A stretch of 64,000 bases of DNA from Empedobacter brevis_A (GTDB taxonomy: Bacteria; Bacteroidota; Bacteroidia; Flavobacteriales; Weeksellaceae): contig NZ_CBCPHV010000002.1 of assembly GCF_965118635.1 (NCBI RefSeq), positions 124,001-188,000 on the forward strand, written 5' to 3'. Position numbers and translations under genes: made by a program. Shown piece by piece: positions 51,311 through 60,298 of this stretch. Every line of letters begins with the position of its first letter. The first letter of the stretch is position 1. The notes under the pieces are model-generated. The model worked only from the letters and a program-made list of their open reading frames with translations, ran no database searches and was not told the origin of the DNA.

Positions 51311-52570
51311 ATGAAGAATATAGAACTAACAATCCCAAAATTGGGAGAAAGTGTTGAGTCTGTACAATTGGTTCGTTTTACAAAAAACGTTGGTGATTTC
51401 ATTCAAGAAGATGAAGTAATTGCCGAAGTTTCGACGGATAAAGTAGATTCTGACGTACCTTCTACAACAGCTGGGAAAATTATTGAATTTAGATTTAATG
51501 AAGGAGATGAAATTAAAATAGGAGAAGTTTTCGCCATAATTGAACCTTCAGAAAATCAACAGCAATCAGCTCAAAAAAATATAAGTAGTGAAGAAAAAAA
51601 GGTTGAAATTATAACTACTTCACAAACGACAAATTCAATTGATACGAATCAATTTTTATCGCCTTTGGTAAAAAGTATTATTCAAAAAGAGAATCTTCAA
51701 TCAGCTGATATTTTACAAATAAAAGGTTCTGGTCGAGATGGAAGAATTTCAAAAAATGATGTTTTGAATTATATTGAAAATAAATCATTTATATCAAATG
51801 ATTCAAGTAATACTTTAGGTGAAAATAATGTAATATCAAGTTCTTCTTTTGGTGCAAAAGACGAAATTATTGAGATGGATAAAATGCGTCAAATGATTTC
51901 GAAACACATGAAAAAAAGTAAACAAACTTCTCCTCATGTGACGGCTTATGTTGAACCAGATGTAACGAATTTTGTGAAATGGCGCGAAGAAAACAAAGTC
52001 GCTTTTCAAGCAAAATACAATCAGAAATTAACGTTTACGCCGTTAATTGTGGATTGTGTTGTTCGTGCAATTAAAGACTTTCCTATGATTAATGTATCAG
52101 TTGATGAAACTGAAACTAAAATAATCAAACACAATGAGATAAATATTGGAATTGCAACAGCTTTACCTAATAATAATTTGATAGTTCCTGTTATTCATCA
52201 GGCGAATGAATTAAATTTAGAAGGCTTAGCAAGAAAAGTAAATTCAATTGTAGAAAAAGCTCGAACAAATAAACTTTCACCAGATGATGTTCGTGGAGGA
52301 ACTTTTACAATTAGTAATGTAGGAACGTTCGGAAATTTGATGGGGACGCCAATTATTAATCAACCAGAAGTAGCAATTTTAGCAACTGGTGTAATTAAGA
52401 AAAAACCTGCGGTTTTAGAAACTGAATTCGGTGATATTATTGTAGCAAGACAATTTATGTATTTATCACTCTCATTTGATCATCGTGTGATAGATGGATC
52501 GTTAGGAGGAGTTTTCTTGAAACGAATTTCAGATTATATGGAAAATTGGGATATTAACACACAAATTTAA
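51311..52570 (+). CDS. 2-oxo-acid dehydrogenase E2 (dihydrolipoamide acyltransferase)
   Basis: A 419-residue E2 with one N-terminal lipoyl domain (ESVQLVRFTKNVGDF; lipoyl lysine in STDKVDSD near residue 44), a peripheral subunit-binding domain (LSPLVKSIIQKEN, GSGRDGRISKNDVL near residues 115-155) and a catalytic domain ending in SFDHRVIDGSLGG with the active-site His and Asp. Single-lipoyl E2s of this type usually belong to branched-chain 2-oxo-acid dehydrogenase. The E1 fusion gene follows after 5 bases. The upstream repeat shared with paaK links it to aromatic catabolism, perhaps oxidation of an arylpyruvate. Confidence 0.88.
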   Translation: MKNIELTIPKLGESVESVQLVRFTKNVGDFIQEDEVIAEVSTDKVDSDVPSTTAGKIIEFRFNEGDEIKIGEVFAIIEPSENQQQSAQKNISSEEKKVEIITTSQTTNSIDTNQFLSPLVKSIIQKENLQSADILQIKGSGRDGRISKNDVLNYIENKSFISNDSSNTLGENNVISSSSFGAKDEIIEMDKMRQMISKHMKKSKQTSPHVTAYVEPDVTNFVKWREENKVAFQAKYNQKLTFTPLIVDCVVRAIKDFPMINVSVDETETKIIKHNEINIGIATALPNNNLIVPVIHQANELNLEGLARKVNSIVEKARTNKLSPDDVRGGTFTISNVGTFGNLMGTPIINQPEVAILATGVIKKKPAVLETEFGDIIVARQFMYLSLSFDHRVIDGSLGGVFLKRISDYMENWDINTQI

Positions 52571-52575
52571 TCAGA

Positions 52576-54630
52576 ATGGAAACCACAATATCAACAACAA
52601 CTTTACTTAAAAAAGCATATGAATTATTGGTTACAGCAAAATCTTTAACCGAATTGTATGAAGAAAATAAAACTGTAACAAGTAAATATGTACACGCGAC
52701 TTCTCGTGGACACGAAGCTATACAAATTGCTACTGGATTACAATTATTGCCACAAGATTATTTGAGTGCTTATTATCGTGATGATGCAATGTTATTATCA
52801 ATCGGAATTACACCGTATGAATTAATGTTGCAATTATTAGCGAAACGAGATGATATTTTTTCAGGAGGAAGGACTTATTATTCACATCCAAGTTTACGTC
52901 GTGATAATATGCCAAAAATTCCACATCAAAGTAGTGCAACAGGAATGCAGGCGATTCCAACAACAGGAATTGCAATGGGAATGCAATACAAAGAATTAGA
53001 AGGGCTTTGCAATGAAGAAATAAAACCAATTGCAGTTTGTTCTTTGGGTGATGCATCTTGTACAGAAGGAGAAGTTGCAGAAGCTTTCCAAATGGCAGCT
53101 TTGAAACAATTACCAATTTTATATTTGGTTCAAGATAATGAATGGGATATTTCAGCTTCGGCAGATGAAATTCGTGCGCAAGATATTGCTCAATATGCAA
53201 AAGGGTTCAAAGGTTTGGAAGTTTTTGTTGTTGACGGAACTGATTTCTTATCTTCTTATGAAACGGTGCAAAAAGCAATTGAAATTATTCGTACAGAACG
53301 TCGTCCAGTTTTGATTCATGCAAAAGTTCCTTTATTGAATCATCATACATCTGGTGTTCGAAAAGAATGGTACAGAGATGATTTGGAAGAAGCTAAAGCT
53401 CGAGATCCTTATGATAAATTGAAGTATGTTTTATTAAATGAAGGTTTTGAAAAAGAAGATTTAATCGAAATTGAAACTAAGATAAAAGAACAGGTTCAAG
53501 CAGAATATCAAGCAGCTTTGAAGGCGGAAGATCCACAGCCAGAAGATTTATGTACACATGTTTTTGCTCCAACACCGATTACTGAAGAAAAAGGAAATCG
53601 TTCACCAGAAGGAAAAGAAAAAACAGTCATGGTAGATTCTGCATTATTTGCGATTCGTGAATTAATGGCAGAACATCCAGAAGCTTTATTATATGGACAA
53701 GATGTAGGATTACGTTTGGGAGGAGTTTTTCGTGAAGCAGCAACTTTAGCAAAACAATACGGAAAAAACCGTGTATTTAATACACCAATTCAAGAAGCAT
53801 TCATTATTGGATCTACTGTTGGAATGTCTGCTGTTGGCTTAAAACCAATCGTTGAGGTGCAATTTGCTGATTACATCTGGCCAGGACTTAATCAATTATT
53901 TACTGAAGTGGCTCGTTCTAATTATTTATCAAATGGTAAATGGCCTGTTTCAATGGTTTTGAGAGTTCCAATTGGCGCATATGGTAGTGGAGGTCCATAT
54001 CATTCAAGTTCAGTTGAAAGTGTTTTGACAAATATAAAAGGAATTAAAATTGCTTATCCTTCAACAGGAGCCGATTTAAAAGGGTTGATGAAAGCTGCAT
54101 ATTACGATCCAAATCCTGTTGTAATGTTAGAGCACAAAGGTTTGTATTGGAGTAAAATAAAAGGAACAGAAGATGCAGCAACAGTTGAACCTGATGAAGA
54201 TTATGTGTTGCCTTTTGGAAAAGCACGCGAAGTTTTAACTGCTGAATCTTCTCAAAATCATAATTCTGTATCTATTATCACATATGGAATGGGAGTGTAT
54301 TGGGCAAAACAGGCTGCAAAAAACTTTCCGAATCAAGTTGAAATTATTGATTTGCGAACATTAGTGCCATTAGATGAAGAAACAATTTTTAATAGTGTAA
54401 AAAAACACAATCGATGCATTGTTTTGACAGAAGAAGCAAAGCAAAATTCTTTTGCTCAGAGTATTGCAGGGTTAATTAATGAAGAATGTTTTGAATATTT
54501 AGATGCGCCAATTCGTGTTTTAGGAGCACAAGATATGCCAGCTATTCCATTAAATTCTATTTTAGAAGAAGAAATGTTACCAAATCCAGAGAAGTTAAAA
54601 GTATTGATAAATAATGTTTTAGGTTATTAA
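52576..54630 (+). CDS. 2-oxo-acid dehydrogenase E1, alpha-beta fusion
   Basis: A 684-residue fusion of E1 alpha (about 1-330) and E1 beta (about 345-684). The alpha part has the TPP-binding motif LGDASCTEGEV...QDNEW and RGHEAIQ; the beta part has LYGQDVGLRLGG, FNTPIQEAFIIG, the QFADYIWPGLNQL region, and DLRTLVPLDEETI. Fused alpha/beta E1s are common for branched-chain 2-oxo-acid dehydrogenase in Bacteroidota. Together with E2 it makes acyl-CoA from 2-oxo acids. No E3 gene is adjacent. Confidence 0.9.
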   Translation: METTISTTTLLKKAYELLVTAKSLTELYEENKTVTSKYVHATSRGHEAIQIATGLQLLPQDYLSAYYRDDAMLLSIGITPYELMLQLLAKRDDIFSGGRTYYSHPSLRRDNMPKIPHQSSATGMQAIPTTGIAMGMQYKELEGLCNEEIKPIAVCSLGDASCTEGEVAEAFQMAALKQLPILYLVQDNEWDISASADEIRAQDIAQYAKGFKGLEVFVVDGTDFLSSYETVQKAIEIIRTERRPVLIHAKVPLLNHHTSGVRKEWYRDDLEEAKARDPYDKLKYVLLNEGFEKEDLIEIETKIKEQVQAEYQAALKAEDPQPEDLCTHVFAPTPITEEKGNRSPEGKEKTVMVDSALFAIRELMAEHPEALLYGQDVGLRLGGVFREAATLAKQYGKNRVFNTPIQEAFIIGSTVGMSAVGLKPIVEVQFADYIWPGLNQLFTEVARSNYLSNGKWPVSMVLRVPIGAYGSGGPYHSSSVESVLTNIKGIKIAYPSTGADLKGLMKAAYYDPNPVVMLEHKGLYWSKIKGTEDAATVEPDEDYVLPFGKAREVLTAESSQNHNSVSIITYGMGVYWAKQAAKNFPNQVEIIDLRTLVPLDEETIFNSVKKHNRCIVLTEEAKQNSFAQSIAGLINEECFEYLDAPIRVLGAQDMPAIPLNSILEEEMLPNPEKLKVLINNVLGY

Positions 54631-54673
54631 AAAGCGTTTTAAAAAATAATAGATGTAATTTTTACACTAAAAA

Positions 54674-54691
54674 AACTAACAAACGTTAGTT
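54674..54691 (+). promoter_or_regulatory. Predicted PaaR operator before paaK
   Basis: AACTAAC-AAAC-GTTAGTT is a perfect 7-bp inverted repeat (12 bp with flanking A's and T's). It ends 17 bases before the -7 box of paaK, over the expected -33 region, a repressor position. The core CTAACAAACGTTAG is 13/14 to the recalled Thermus PaaR consensus. It could also act as a weak terminator for the E1 gene. Confidence 0.65.
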
Positions 54692-54708
54692 TTTTTAGTT
54701 TTTTTGAT

Positions 54709-54716
54709 TAAATTTG
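54709..54716 (+). promoter_or_regulatory. -7 promoter box of the paa operon
   Basis: TAAATTTG, an exact TAnnTTTG match, lies 33 bases before the paaK ATG at 54750. Confidence 0.7.
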
Positions 54717-54749
54717 TTAGTATCAAAAATCAAAATCTGCAAAAAAATT

Positions 54750-56087
54750 ATGATATTTAATCCTGGTATAGAACAAATGCCAATTGAGAAATTGCGCGTT
54801 CTTCAGAATGAGAGACTTCAAAAGATGTTAAAAAAAGTGTACGAAAAAGTACCTTTTTACAAAGAAGCTTTTGATAAAGCTGGTGTAAAACTAGAAGATA
54901 TTAAAGGTGTTGAAGATTTACATAAATTACCTTTTACCAAGAAAAACCATTTAAGAGAGAATTATCCTTTTGGATTATTTGCAGAACCAAAATCAAACGT
55001 TACACGTTTGCATTGTTCAAGTGGAACAACCGGTAAGCCAACAGTAGTTGGATATACAAAAAACGATATTGAATTGTTTTCAGAAGTAGTTGCTAGATCT
55101 TTAGCAGCATCAGGATGTGAACCAGGAATGACATTGCAGAATGCTTATGGTTATGGTTTATTTACAGGAGGTTTAGGATTGCATTATGGAGCTGAAAAAT
55201 TAGGAATGACTGTTGTTCCTATTTCTGGAGGTAATACAGAAAAACAAATAATGTTACTAAAAGATTTTCAGGCTGATGCCATTTGCGCAACACCTTCTTA
55301 TGCTTTGACAGTTGCCGAAGAAATTAAAAAAAGAGGTGAATCGTTAGAAAATTTTAATTTGAAATTTGCTATTTTAGGTTCTGAACCTTGGTCTGAAGCA
55401 TTACGTCATGAAGTTGAAGATAGCTTAGGAATAAAAGCATCTAACATTTATGGATTAAGTGAAATTATTGGTCCTGGAGTTTCAAATGAAGATTATGAAG
55501 AACAAGGAACAGGTTCTTACATTTGGGAAGATCATTTCTTTCCAGAAATTGTAGACGAAAAAACAGGTGAGCCAGTTCCTTATGGAGAGCCAGGTGTTTT
55601 GGTTATTACAACACTTACAAAAGAGGCTTTGCCTTTGGTGCGTTATTGGACAGGAGATATCACAACATTAACTTATGAACATTCTAAGAAAAGAACACAT
55701 ATAAAAATGGGACCAATTATTGGTCGTGCAGATGATATGATGATAATTCGTGGCGTTAATTTCTTTCACACACAAATCGCTGATTTTATTCCAGATTTTC
55801 CACAGTTATCTCCAAATTACCAAGTGGTTTTAACGAAACCAAAAAATATGGATGTTGTAGAAGTTGGATTTGAAGTAAATCCTGACTATTTTGCAAAAAA
55901 AGGTTTAGCTTGCGAAAATTTGAACGAAGAATCTAATTTAGAATGTTGTAAATTAATCTCAAATATTCATAAAAAAATAAGAGATAACATTGGATTAGGA
56001 ATGAATGTCAAACTATATCAAGCGAATGAACTTCCAAAAAGTGAAGGTGGAAAATTAAACCGCATTATCGATAATAGACATTTATAA
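54750..56087 (+). CDS. paaK: Phenylacetate-CoA ligase
   Basis: PaaK activates phenylacetate to phenylacetyl-CoA with ATP, the first step of the pathway. The 445 residues carry the adenylate-forming signature CSSGTTGKPTVVGYT near residue 90, NAYGYGLFTGGLGLHYGAE, IYGLSEIIGPGVSNE and the C-terminal GRADDMMIIRGVNFFHTQI and KSEGGKLNRIIDNR. I chose the ATG at 54750 (MIFNPGIEQMPIEKL) because the -7 box lies upstream of it and the TTG at 54714 falls inside the box. It heads a run of eleven same-strand genes. Confidence 0.96.
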   Translation: MIFNPGIEQMPIEKLRVLQNERLQKMLKKVYEKVPFYKEAFDKAGVKLEDIKGVEDLHKLPFTKKNHLRENYPFGLFAEPKSNVTRLHCSSGTTGKPTVVGYTKNDIELFSEVVARSLAASGCEPGMTLQNAYGYGLFTGGLGLHYGAEKLGMTVVPISGGNTEKQIMLLKDFQADAICATPSYALTVAEEIKKRGESLENFNLKFAILGSEPWSEALRHEVEDSLGIKASNIYGLSEIIGPGVSNEDYEEQGTGSYIWEDHFFPEIVDEKTGEPVPYGEPGVLVITTLTKEALPLVRYWTGDITTLTYEHSKKRTHIKMGPIIGRADDMMIIRGVNFFHTQIADFIPDFPQLSPNYQVVLTKPKNMDVVEVGFEVNPDYFAKKGLACENLNEESNLECCKLISNIHKKIRDNIGLGMNVKLYQANELPKSEGGKLNRIIDNRHL

Positions 56088-56092
56088 TAAAT

Positions 56093-56665
56093 ATGCCTAA
56101 ACAAAGTAAAAGAGAACTGATTATTCAAGAAGCTGCACTAATCTTCAAACAAAAAGGTTATTCGGCAACATCTATGCGAGAATTAGCAGAGAAAGTAGGA
56201 ATGGAAGCGGCAAGTTTGTACAATCACATTCGTTCGAAAGATGAAATCTTAGAAGAAATTTGTTTTAAAGTAGCCAATCAATATGTTTCTCATATTAGTT
56301 CAATTGAAGATACAAAAGAATCAAATGTTCAAAAACTAAGAGATCTTATTCAACTGCATGTTCGAATGATTATTGATGAACCAAATGAAGTTTCTGTAGC
56401 GAATAATGATTGGAAAAATTTATCAGAAACCAAAAAGGAATTGTATAAAACAATCCGAAAAGGATATGAAAAAAGAATCGCAAATCTAATTAAATCAGGA
56501 ATTGAATCAGGAGAGTTTAAAGATCTTAATGTTTCAGTAGCTCTATTTACTTTATTATCATCGTTGCGTTGGATAGAATTATGGTACAAACCAGGGCGAG
56601 ATATTACGCCAGAACAATTAGAAAACGATTTGATGACATTATTAATTAACGGATTTCAAAAATAA
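56093..56665 (+). CDS. paaR: TetR-family regulator, probable PaaR
   Basis: A 190-residue TetR-family repressor: N-terminal HTH (FKQKGYSATSMRELAEKVGMEAASLYNHI) with the typical SLYNHIRSKDEIL, then a helical ligand domain. It lies between paaK and paaE with gaps of 5 and 1 base, so it is part of the operon. TetR-type PaaR proteins release DNA on binding phenylacetyl-CoA; that ligand is inferred here. The two AACTAAC-N4-RTTAGTT repeats are its likely operators. Confidence 0.85.
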   Translation: MPKQSKRELIIQEAALIFKQKGYSATSMRELAEKVGMEAASLYNHIRSKDEILEEICFKVANQYVSHISSIEDTKESNVQKLRDLIQLHVRMIIDEPNEVSVANNDWKNLSETKKELYKTIRKGYEKRIANLIKSGIESGEFKDLNVSVALFTLLSSLRWIELWYKPGRDITPEQLENDLMTLLINGFQK

Positions 56666-56666
56666 T

Positions 56667-57749
56667 ATGGCAATAAATTTTCATAAACTACGCGTCAAAA
56701 AAGTTAAAAAAGAAACACCAACTTGTGTGTCTGTTACTTTTGAAGTACCAGAAGATTTAAATCAAAAATTTAAATATAAACATGGTCAATATTTAACGTT
56801 CAAGAACCTTCATAATAATGAAGAAATCAGACGTTCATATTCAATTTGCTCTAGTCCTTTGGACGATGAATTGAGAGTCGCTGTAAAGAAAATCGAAGAC
56901 GGAGTTTTTTCAACTTACATCAATGATCAAATCAAAGTTGGTGATGTTCTTGATGTAATGACTCCACAAGGAAATTTTTTCACAGAATTACACGAAGACA
57001 ATAAAAAACTATATGTCGGAATTGTAGCGGGATCTGGAATTACACCTGTACTTTCAATCATCAAAACAGTTCTAAAAACAGAACCAAATAGCCAATTTGT
57101 GCTATTGTACGGAAATAGAAACAAAGGATCAATCATCTTTAAAGAAGAAATTGAAGCATTAAAAAATAAATACATGCAACGTTTTAGCGTGTACAATATT
57201 TTAAGCCGAGAAACAGCTGATGCTGAAATTTTAAGTGGAAGAATTGATAAAGAAAAAATCGAATATTTCTTACAATATATCATAAATCCAGAAGATGTTA
57301 GCGAAGTTTTCCTTTGTGGTCCCGAAGAAATGATTTTAAGCGGACGCGATGCATTTGTAGAAGCTGGAGTTGATGCAAAACATTTGCATTTCGAATTATT
57401 TTACAGCGCTTCTGCTGAAGCTAAAAAGGTTGAACGTCAAAAAGCGGTTAAGCAATCAAATGATACAATGAGTAAAGTAACCATCAAATTAGATGCAACA
57501 GCTTTACAAATTGATTTGGGATACAATGGCGATACAATCTTAGATGCAGCTTTACAAAATGGTGCCGATTTACCTTATGCTTGCAAAGGTGGTGTTTGTG
57601 CTACGTGCAAATGTAAAGTAGAGAAGGGTGAAGTAGAAATGGACATCAACTACTCACTTGAGCCAGATGAATTAGAAAGAGGTTTTGTATTAGCTTGTCA
57701 AGCTCATCCTCGTTCTGCTGAAGTCGTGGTAGATTTTGATGCCAAATAA
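56667..57749 (+). CDS. paaE: Phenylacetyl-CoA epoxidase reductase subunit
   Basis: PaaE passes electrons from NADPH to the PaaABC epoxidase. The 360 residues comprise a ferredoxin-reductase part, with the FAD motif RRSYS at about 55-59 and the NAD-binding GIVAGSGITP, and a C-terminal plant-type [2Fe-2S] domain with Cys at about 306, 311, 314 and 344 (ACKGGVCATCKC). Here it precedes paaA rather than following paaD as in E. coli. Confidence 0.95.
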   Translation: MAINFHKLRVKKVKKETPTCVSVTFEVPEDLNQKFKYKHGQYLTFKNLHNNEEIRRSYSICSSPLDDELRVAVKKIEDGVFSTYINDQIKVGDVLDVMTPQGNFFTELHEDNKKLYVGIVAGSGITPVLSIIKTVLKTEPNSQFVLLYGNRNKGSIIFKEEIEALKNKYMQRFSVYNILSRETADAEILSGRIDKEKIEYFLQYIINPEDVSEVFLCGPEEMILSGRDAFVEAGVDAKHLHFELFYSASAEAKKVERQKAVKQSNDTMSKVTIKLDATALQIDLGYNGDTILDAALQNGADLPYACKGGVCATCKCKVEKGEVEMDINYSLEPDELERGFVLACQAHPRSAEVVVDFDAK

Positions 57750-57770
57750 TCAACTTTAAAAACAGTTAAA

Positions 57771-58736
57771 ATGAGTGCAAAAGAAATTGATTTTCAAGAA
57801 ATCTTTGACAATAAGATTGAAAATGAAGTTCGTATCGAACCAAAAGATTGGATGCCAGATGCATACCGTAAAACATTAATTAGACAAATATCTCAACATG
57901 CTCATTCAGAAATTGTTGGTATGTTGCCTGAAGCAAACTGGATTACAAGAGCTCCTTCTTTAAACAGAAAGAAAATCTTGTTAGCAAAAGTACAAGATGA
58001 AGCAGGACATGGTCTATATTTATATTGTGCCGCAGAAACATTAGGAGTTTCTCGAATTCAAACATTAAATGATTTACATTCAGGTAAAGCTAAATATTCA
58101 TCAATTTTTAATTATCCAACACTTACGTGGGCAGATATAGGAATGATCGGTTGGCTAGTAGATGGAGCTGCAATTTTGAATCAAGTTCCATTATGTAGAA
58201 CATCTTACGGACCTTATGCTCGTGCAATGGTACGTGTTTGTAAAGAAGAATCATTTCACCAAAGACAAGGTTACGAAGCATTAGTTGTATTATCACAAGG
58301 AACACCAGAACAAAAAGCGATGTTGCAAGATGCAATGAATCGTTGGTGGTGGCCTACATTAATGATGTTTGGACCAAAAGATGAAGAATCTTCTAATTCA
58401 GAATTATCAATGAAATGGAGAATTAAACGTTTTTCGAATGACGAATTACGTCAACGTTTTGTCGATATATCTATTCCTCAAGCCGAATATTTAGGATTAA
58501 CAATTCCAGATCCAGATCTAAAATTTAATGAAGAAACAGGACATTACGAATTTGGAGAAATCGATTGGGAAGAATTCTGGAATGTAGTCAAAGGAAATGG
58601 AAAATGTAATAAACAACGTTTAGACGCACGCCGAAATGCTCACAACGAAGGAGCTTGGGTTCGAGAAGCAGCTACAGCTTATCACGAAAAAAGAAAACAA
58701 AGAGAATTAGAACAAGAACAACGCAAAAACGCATAA
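57771..58736 (+). CDS. paaA: Phenylacetyl-CoA epoxidase catalytic subunit A
   Basis: PaaA is the di-iron subunit that epoxidises the aromatic ring of phenylacetyl-CoA. The 321 residues contain the iron-binding helices ISQHAHSEIVGMLPE, KVQDEAGHGLYLY and KEESFHQRQGYEAL with the expected ExxH pairs, and RWWWPTLMMFGPKDEESS. It is followed 4 bases later by paaB; PaaA, PaaB and PaaC act as one complex. Confidence 0.97.
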   Translation: MSAKEIDFQEIFDNKIENEVRIEPKDWMPDAYRKTLIRQISQHAHSEIVGMLPEANWITRAPSLNRKKILLAKVQDEAGHGLYLYCAAETLGVSRIQTLNDLHSGKAKYSSIFNYPTLTWADIGMIGWLVDGAAILNQVPLCRTSYGPYARAMVRVCKEESFHQRQGYEALVVLSQGTPEQKAMLQDAMNRWWWPTLMMFGPKDEESSNSELSMKWRIKRFSNDELRQRFVDISIPQAEYLGLTIPDPDLKFNEETGHYEFGEIDWEEFWNVVKGNGKCNKQRLDARRNAHNEGAWVREAATAYHEKRKQRELEQEQRKNA

Positions 58737-58740
58737 AAAG

Positions 58741-59028
58741 ATGGAAAATAGAGATTGGCCTTTATGGGAAGTATTTATTAGAAGTAAACAAGGATTAGAT
58801 CACAAACACGTTGGTAGTTTACATGCTGCAGATGCTACAATGGCGTTAGAAAATGCACGAGATGTTTACACACGTCGTTTAGAAGGAGTAAGTATTTGGG
58901 TTGTTGAATCAGTTAATATTCATGCTTCAAATCCTGATGAATCTGAACAATTCTTTGATCCTGCAGAGGATAAAGTTTATCGTCATCCAACTTTTTATGA
59001 TGTTCCAGAAGAAATAAAAAATATGTAA
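58741..59028 (+). CDS. paaB: Phenylacetyl-CoA epoxidase subunit B
   Basis: A 95-residue PaaB of the usual length, beginning with WPLWEVFIRSKQGLDHKHVGSLHAAD and containing ALENARDVYTRR. PaaB bridges the PaaAC complex units. It is packed between paaA and paaC with 4-base gaps. Confidence 0.96.
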   Translation: MENRDWPLWEVFIRSKQGLDHKHVGSLHAADATMALENARDVYTRRLEGVSIWVVESVNIHASNPDESEQFFDPAEDKVYRHPTFYDVPEEIKNM

Positions 59029-59032
59029 TTCT

Positions 59033-59809
59033 ATGACAAGTACAGTTTATCAAAACAATCAAAATTACATCGATTTTATTTTGCATTTAGCAGATACAAA
59101 TCTTATTCTGGCGCAGCGTCTTTGCGAATGGTGTGGTCATGGACCAATTTTGGAACAAGATATTGCAATGTCTAACATGGCATTAGATTTATTGGGACAA
59201 ACATCAAACTATTACAATTATGCGGCTGAAATGATTGGAAATGGAGCAACAGAAGATACATTGGCAATGTTACGTGAAGAACGTGATTACAAAAATTTAT
59301 TGTTAGTCGAATTGCCAAATGGACATTTTGGAGATACAGTTGCACGTCAATTCTTTTATTCTAGTTATCACATCTTGTTATTAGAACAATTCTTGAAAGT
59401 GAAAGATCTTAAACTGCAATCTATTGCAGAAAAATCACTCAAAGAAGTGAAATATCATTTAAAATGGTCATCAGAATGGATGATTCGTTTGGGTGACGGA
59501 ACACAAGAATCTCACGATAAAATTCAACAAGCTGTCAATGATATTTTACCTTATGTAAAAGAAGCATTTGTTTTATCAGATTATCAAAAAGCCTTGATAG
59601 AAGAAGGATTAATTGACAATCCAGAAGAATTTAAAGCAACTTGGTTAGCAAATGTAAAATCAATTTTAGACGAAGCGACAATTGTTGCTGATGTTGAAAA
59701 TGCATTTGTTCAAAAAGGAGGGAAAGAAGGAGTTCATACAGAACATCTAGGTTTTATCTTGACAGATTTACAATATTTACAAAGAACATATCCAAATTCG
59801 CAATGGTAA
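59033..59809 (+). CDS. paaC: Phenylacetyl-CoA epoxidase subunit C
   Basis: A 258-residue helical PaaC. Conserved parts are LILAQRLCEWCGHGPILEQDIAMSNMALDLLGQ and YNYAAEM, and the last helix region TEHLGFILTDLQYLQRTYPNSQW. It is the structural partner of PaaA, with a degenerate di-iron site. Its last 7 bases overlap paaD. Confidence 0.96.
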   Translation: MTSTVYQNNQNYIDFILHLADTNLILAQRLCEWCGHGPILEQDIAMSNMALDLLGQTSNYYNYAAEMIGNGATEDTLAMLREERDYKNLLLVELPNGHFGDTVARQFFYSSYHILLLEQFLKVKDLKLQSIAEKSLKEVKYHLKWSSEWMIRLGDGTQESHDKIQQAVNDILPYVKEAFVLSDYQKALIEEGLIDNPEEFKATWLANVKSILDEATIVADVENAFVQKGGKEGVHTEHLGFILTDLQYLQRTYPNSQW

Positions 59810-60291
59810 CAGAAAAAGAAATTTGGCAATTGTTGGAGGAAGTTCCAGATCCAGAAATACCTGTTATCAGTGTTCTTGATTTGGGAGTAGTGCGTAAAGT
59901 AGAAATTACAGAAGACGAAAAAGTAAATGTAACGATTACGCCAACATATTCAGGTTGTCCTGCAATGAATGCAATTTCTATTTCTATCCGATTAAAATTA
60001 ATCGAAAAAGGATTAAAAAATATCAATGTTATCAATCAGTTAAGTCCATCATGGACAACTGATTGGATGACAGAGGAAGGAAAACAAAAAATGAAAGCGT
60101 ACGGAATTGCGCCGCCAACAAAAAATCCTTCGAGCGATGCGCTCTTTTCTGATGAAGAAAATATCGAATGTCCACAATGCGGATCTCACGATACACGTCT
60201 CATCAGCCAATTTGGTTCTACGGCCTGCAAAGCTATGTATCAATGTAATAGTTGCCACGAACCATTTGATTATTTCAAATGTCATCACTAA
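59803..60291 (+). CDS. paaD: Phenylacetate pathway protein PaaD (MIP18/DUF59 domain plus zinc ribbon)
   Basis: A 162-residue protein. Residues of about 5-85 form a DUF59/MIP18 domain (EVPDPEIPVISVLDLGVVRKV; TYSGCPAM), which helps Fe-S cluster assembly, and the C-terminus has a zinc ribbon with CPQCGS near residue 122 and CNSCHEPFDYFKCH. PaaD is thought to mature the iron cofactors of the epoxidase complex. It overlaps paaC by 7 bases. Confidence 0.94.
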   Translation: MVTEKEIWQLLEEVPDPEIPVISVLDLGVVRKVEITEDEKVNVTITPTYSGCPAMNAISISIRLKLIEKGLKNINVINQLSPSWTTDWMTEEGKQKMKAYGIAPPTKNPSSDALFSDEENIECPQCGSHDTRLISQFGSTACKAMYQCNSCHEPFDYFKCHH

Positions 60292-60298
60292 AAAAATT

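Noticed and set aside
54674..54691. Reading the repeat before paaK as only a terminator for the E1 gene
   Set aside because: It has a 12-bp stem and T-run, so some termination is possible, but the same arms occur at 51244-51261 where no T-rich terminator makes sense, and it sits exactly over the -33 region of the paaK promoter.
60107..60298. Upstream extension of paaG overlapping paaD
   Set aside because: The translated extension has no crotonase similarity and lies in another frame of paaD; the ATG at 60299 gives the normal N-terminus.
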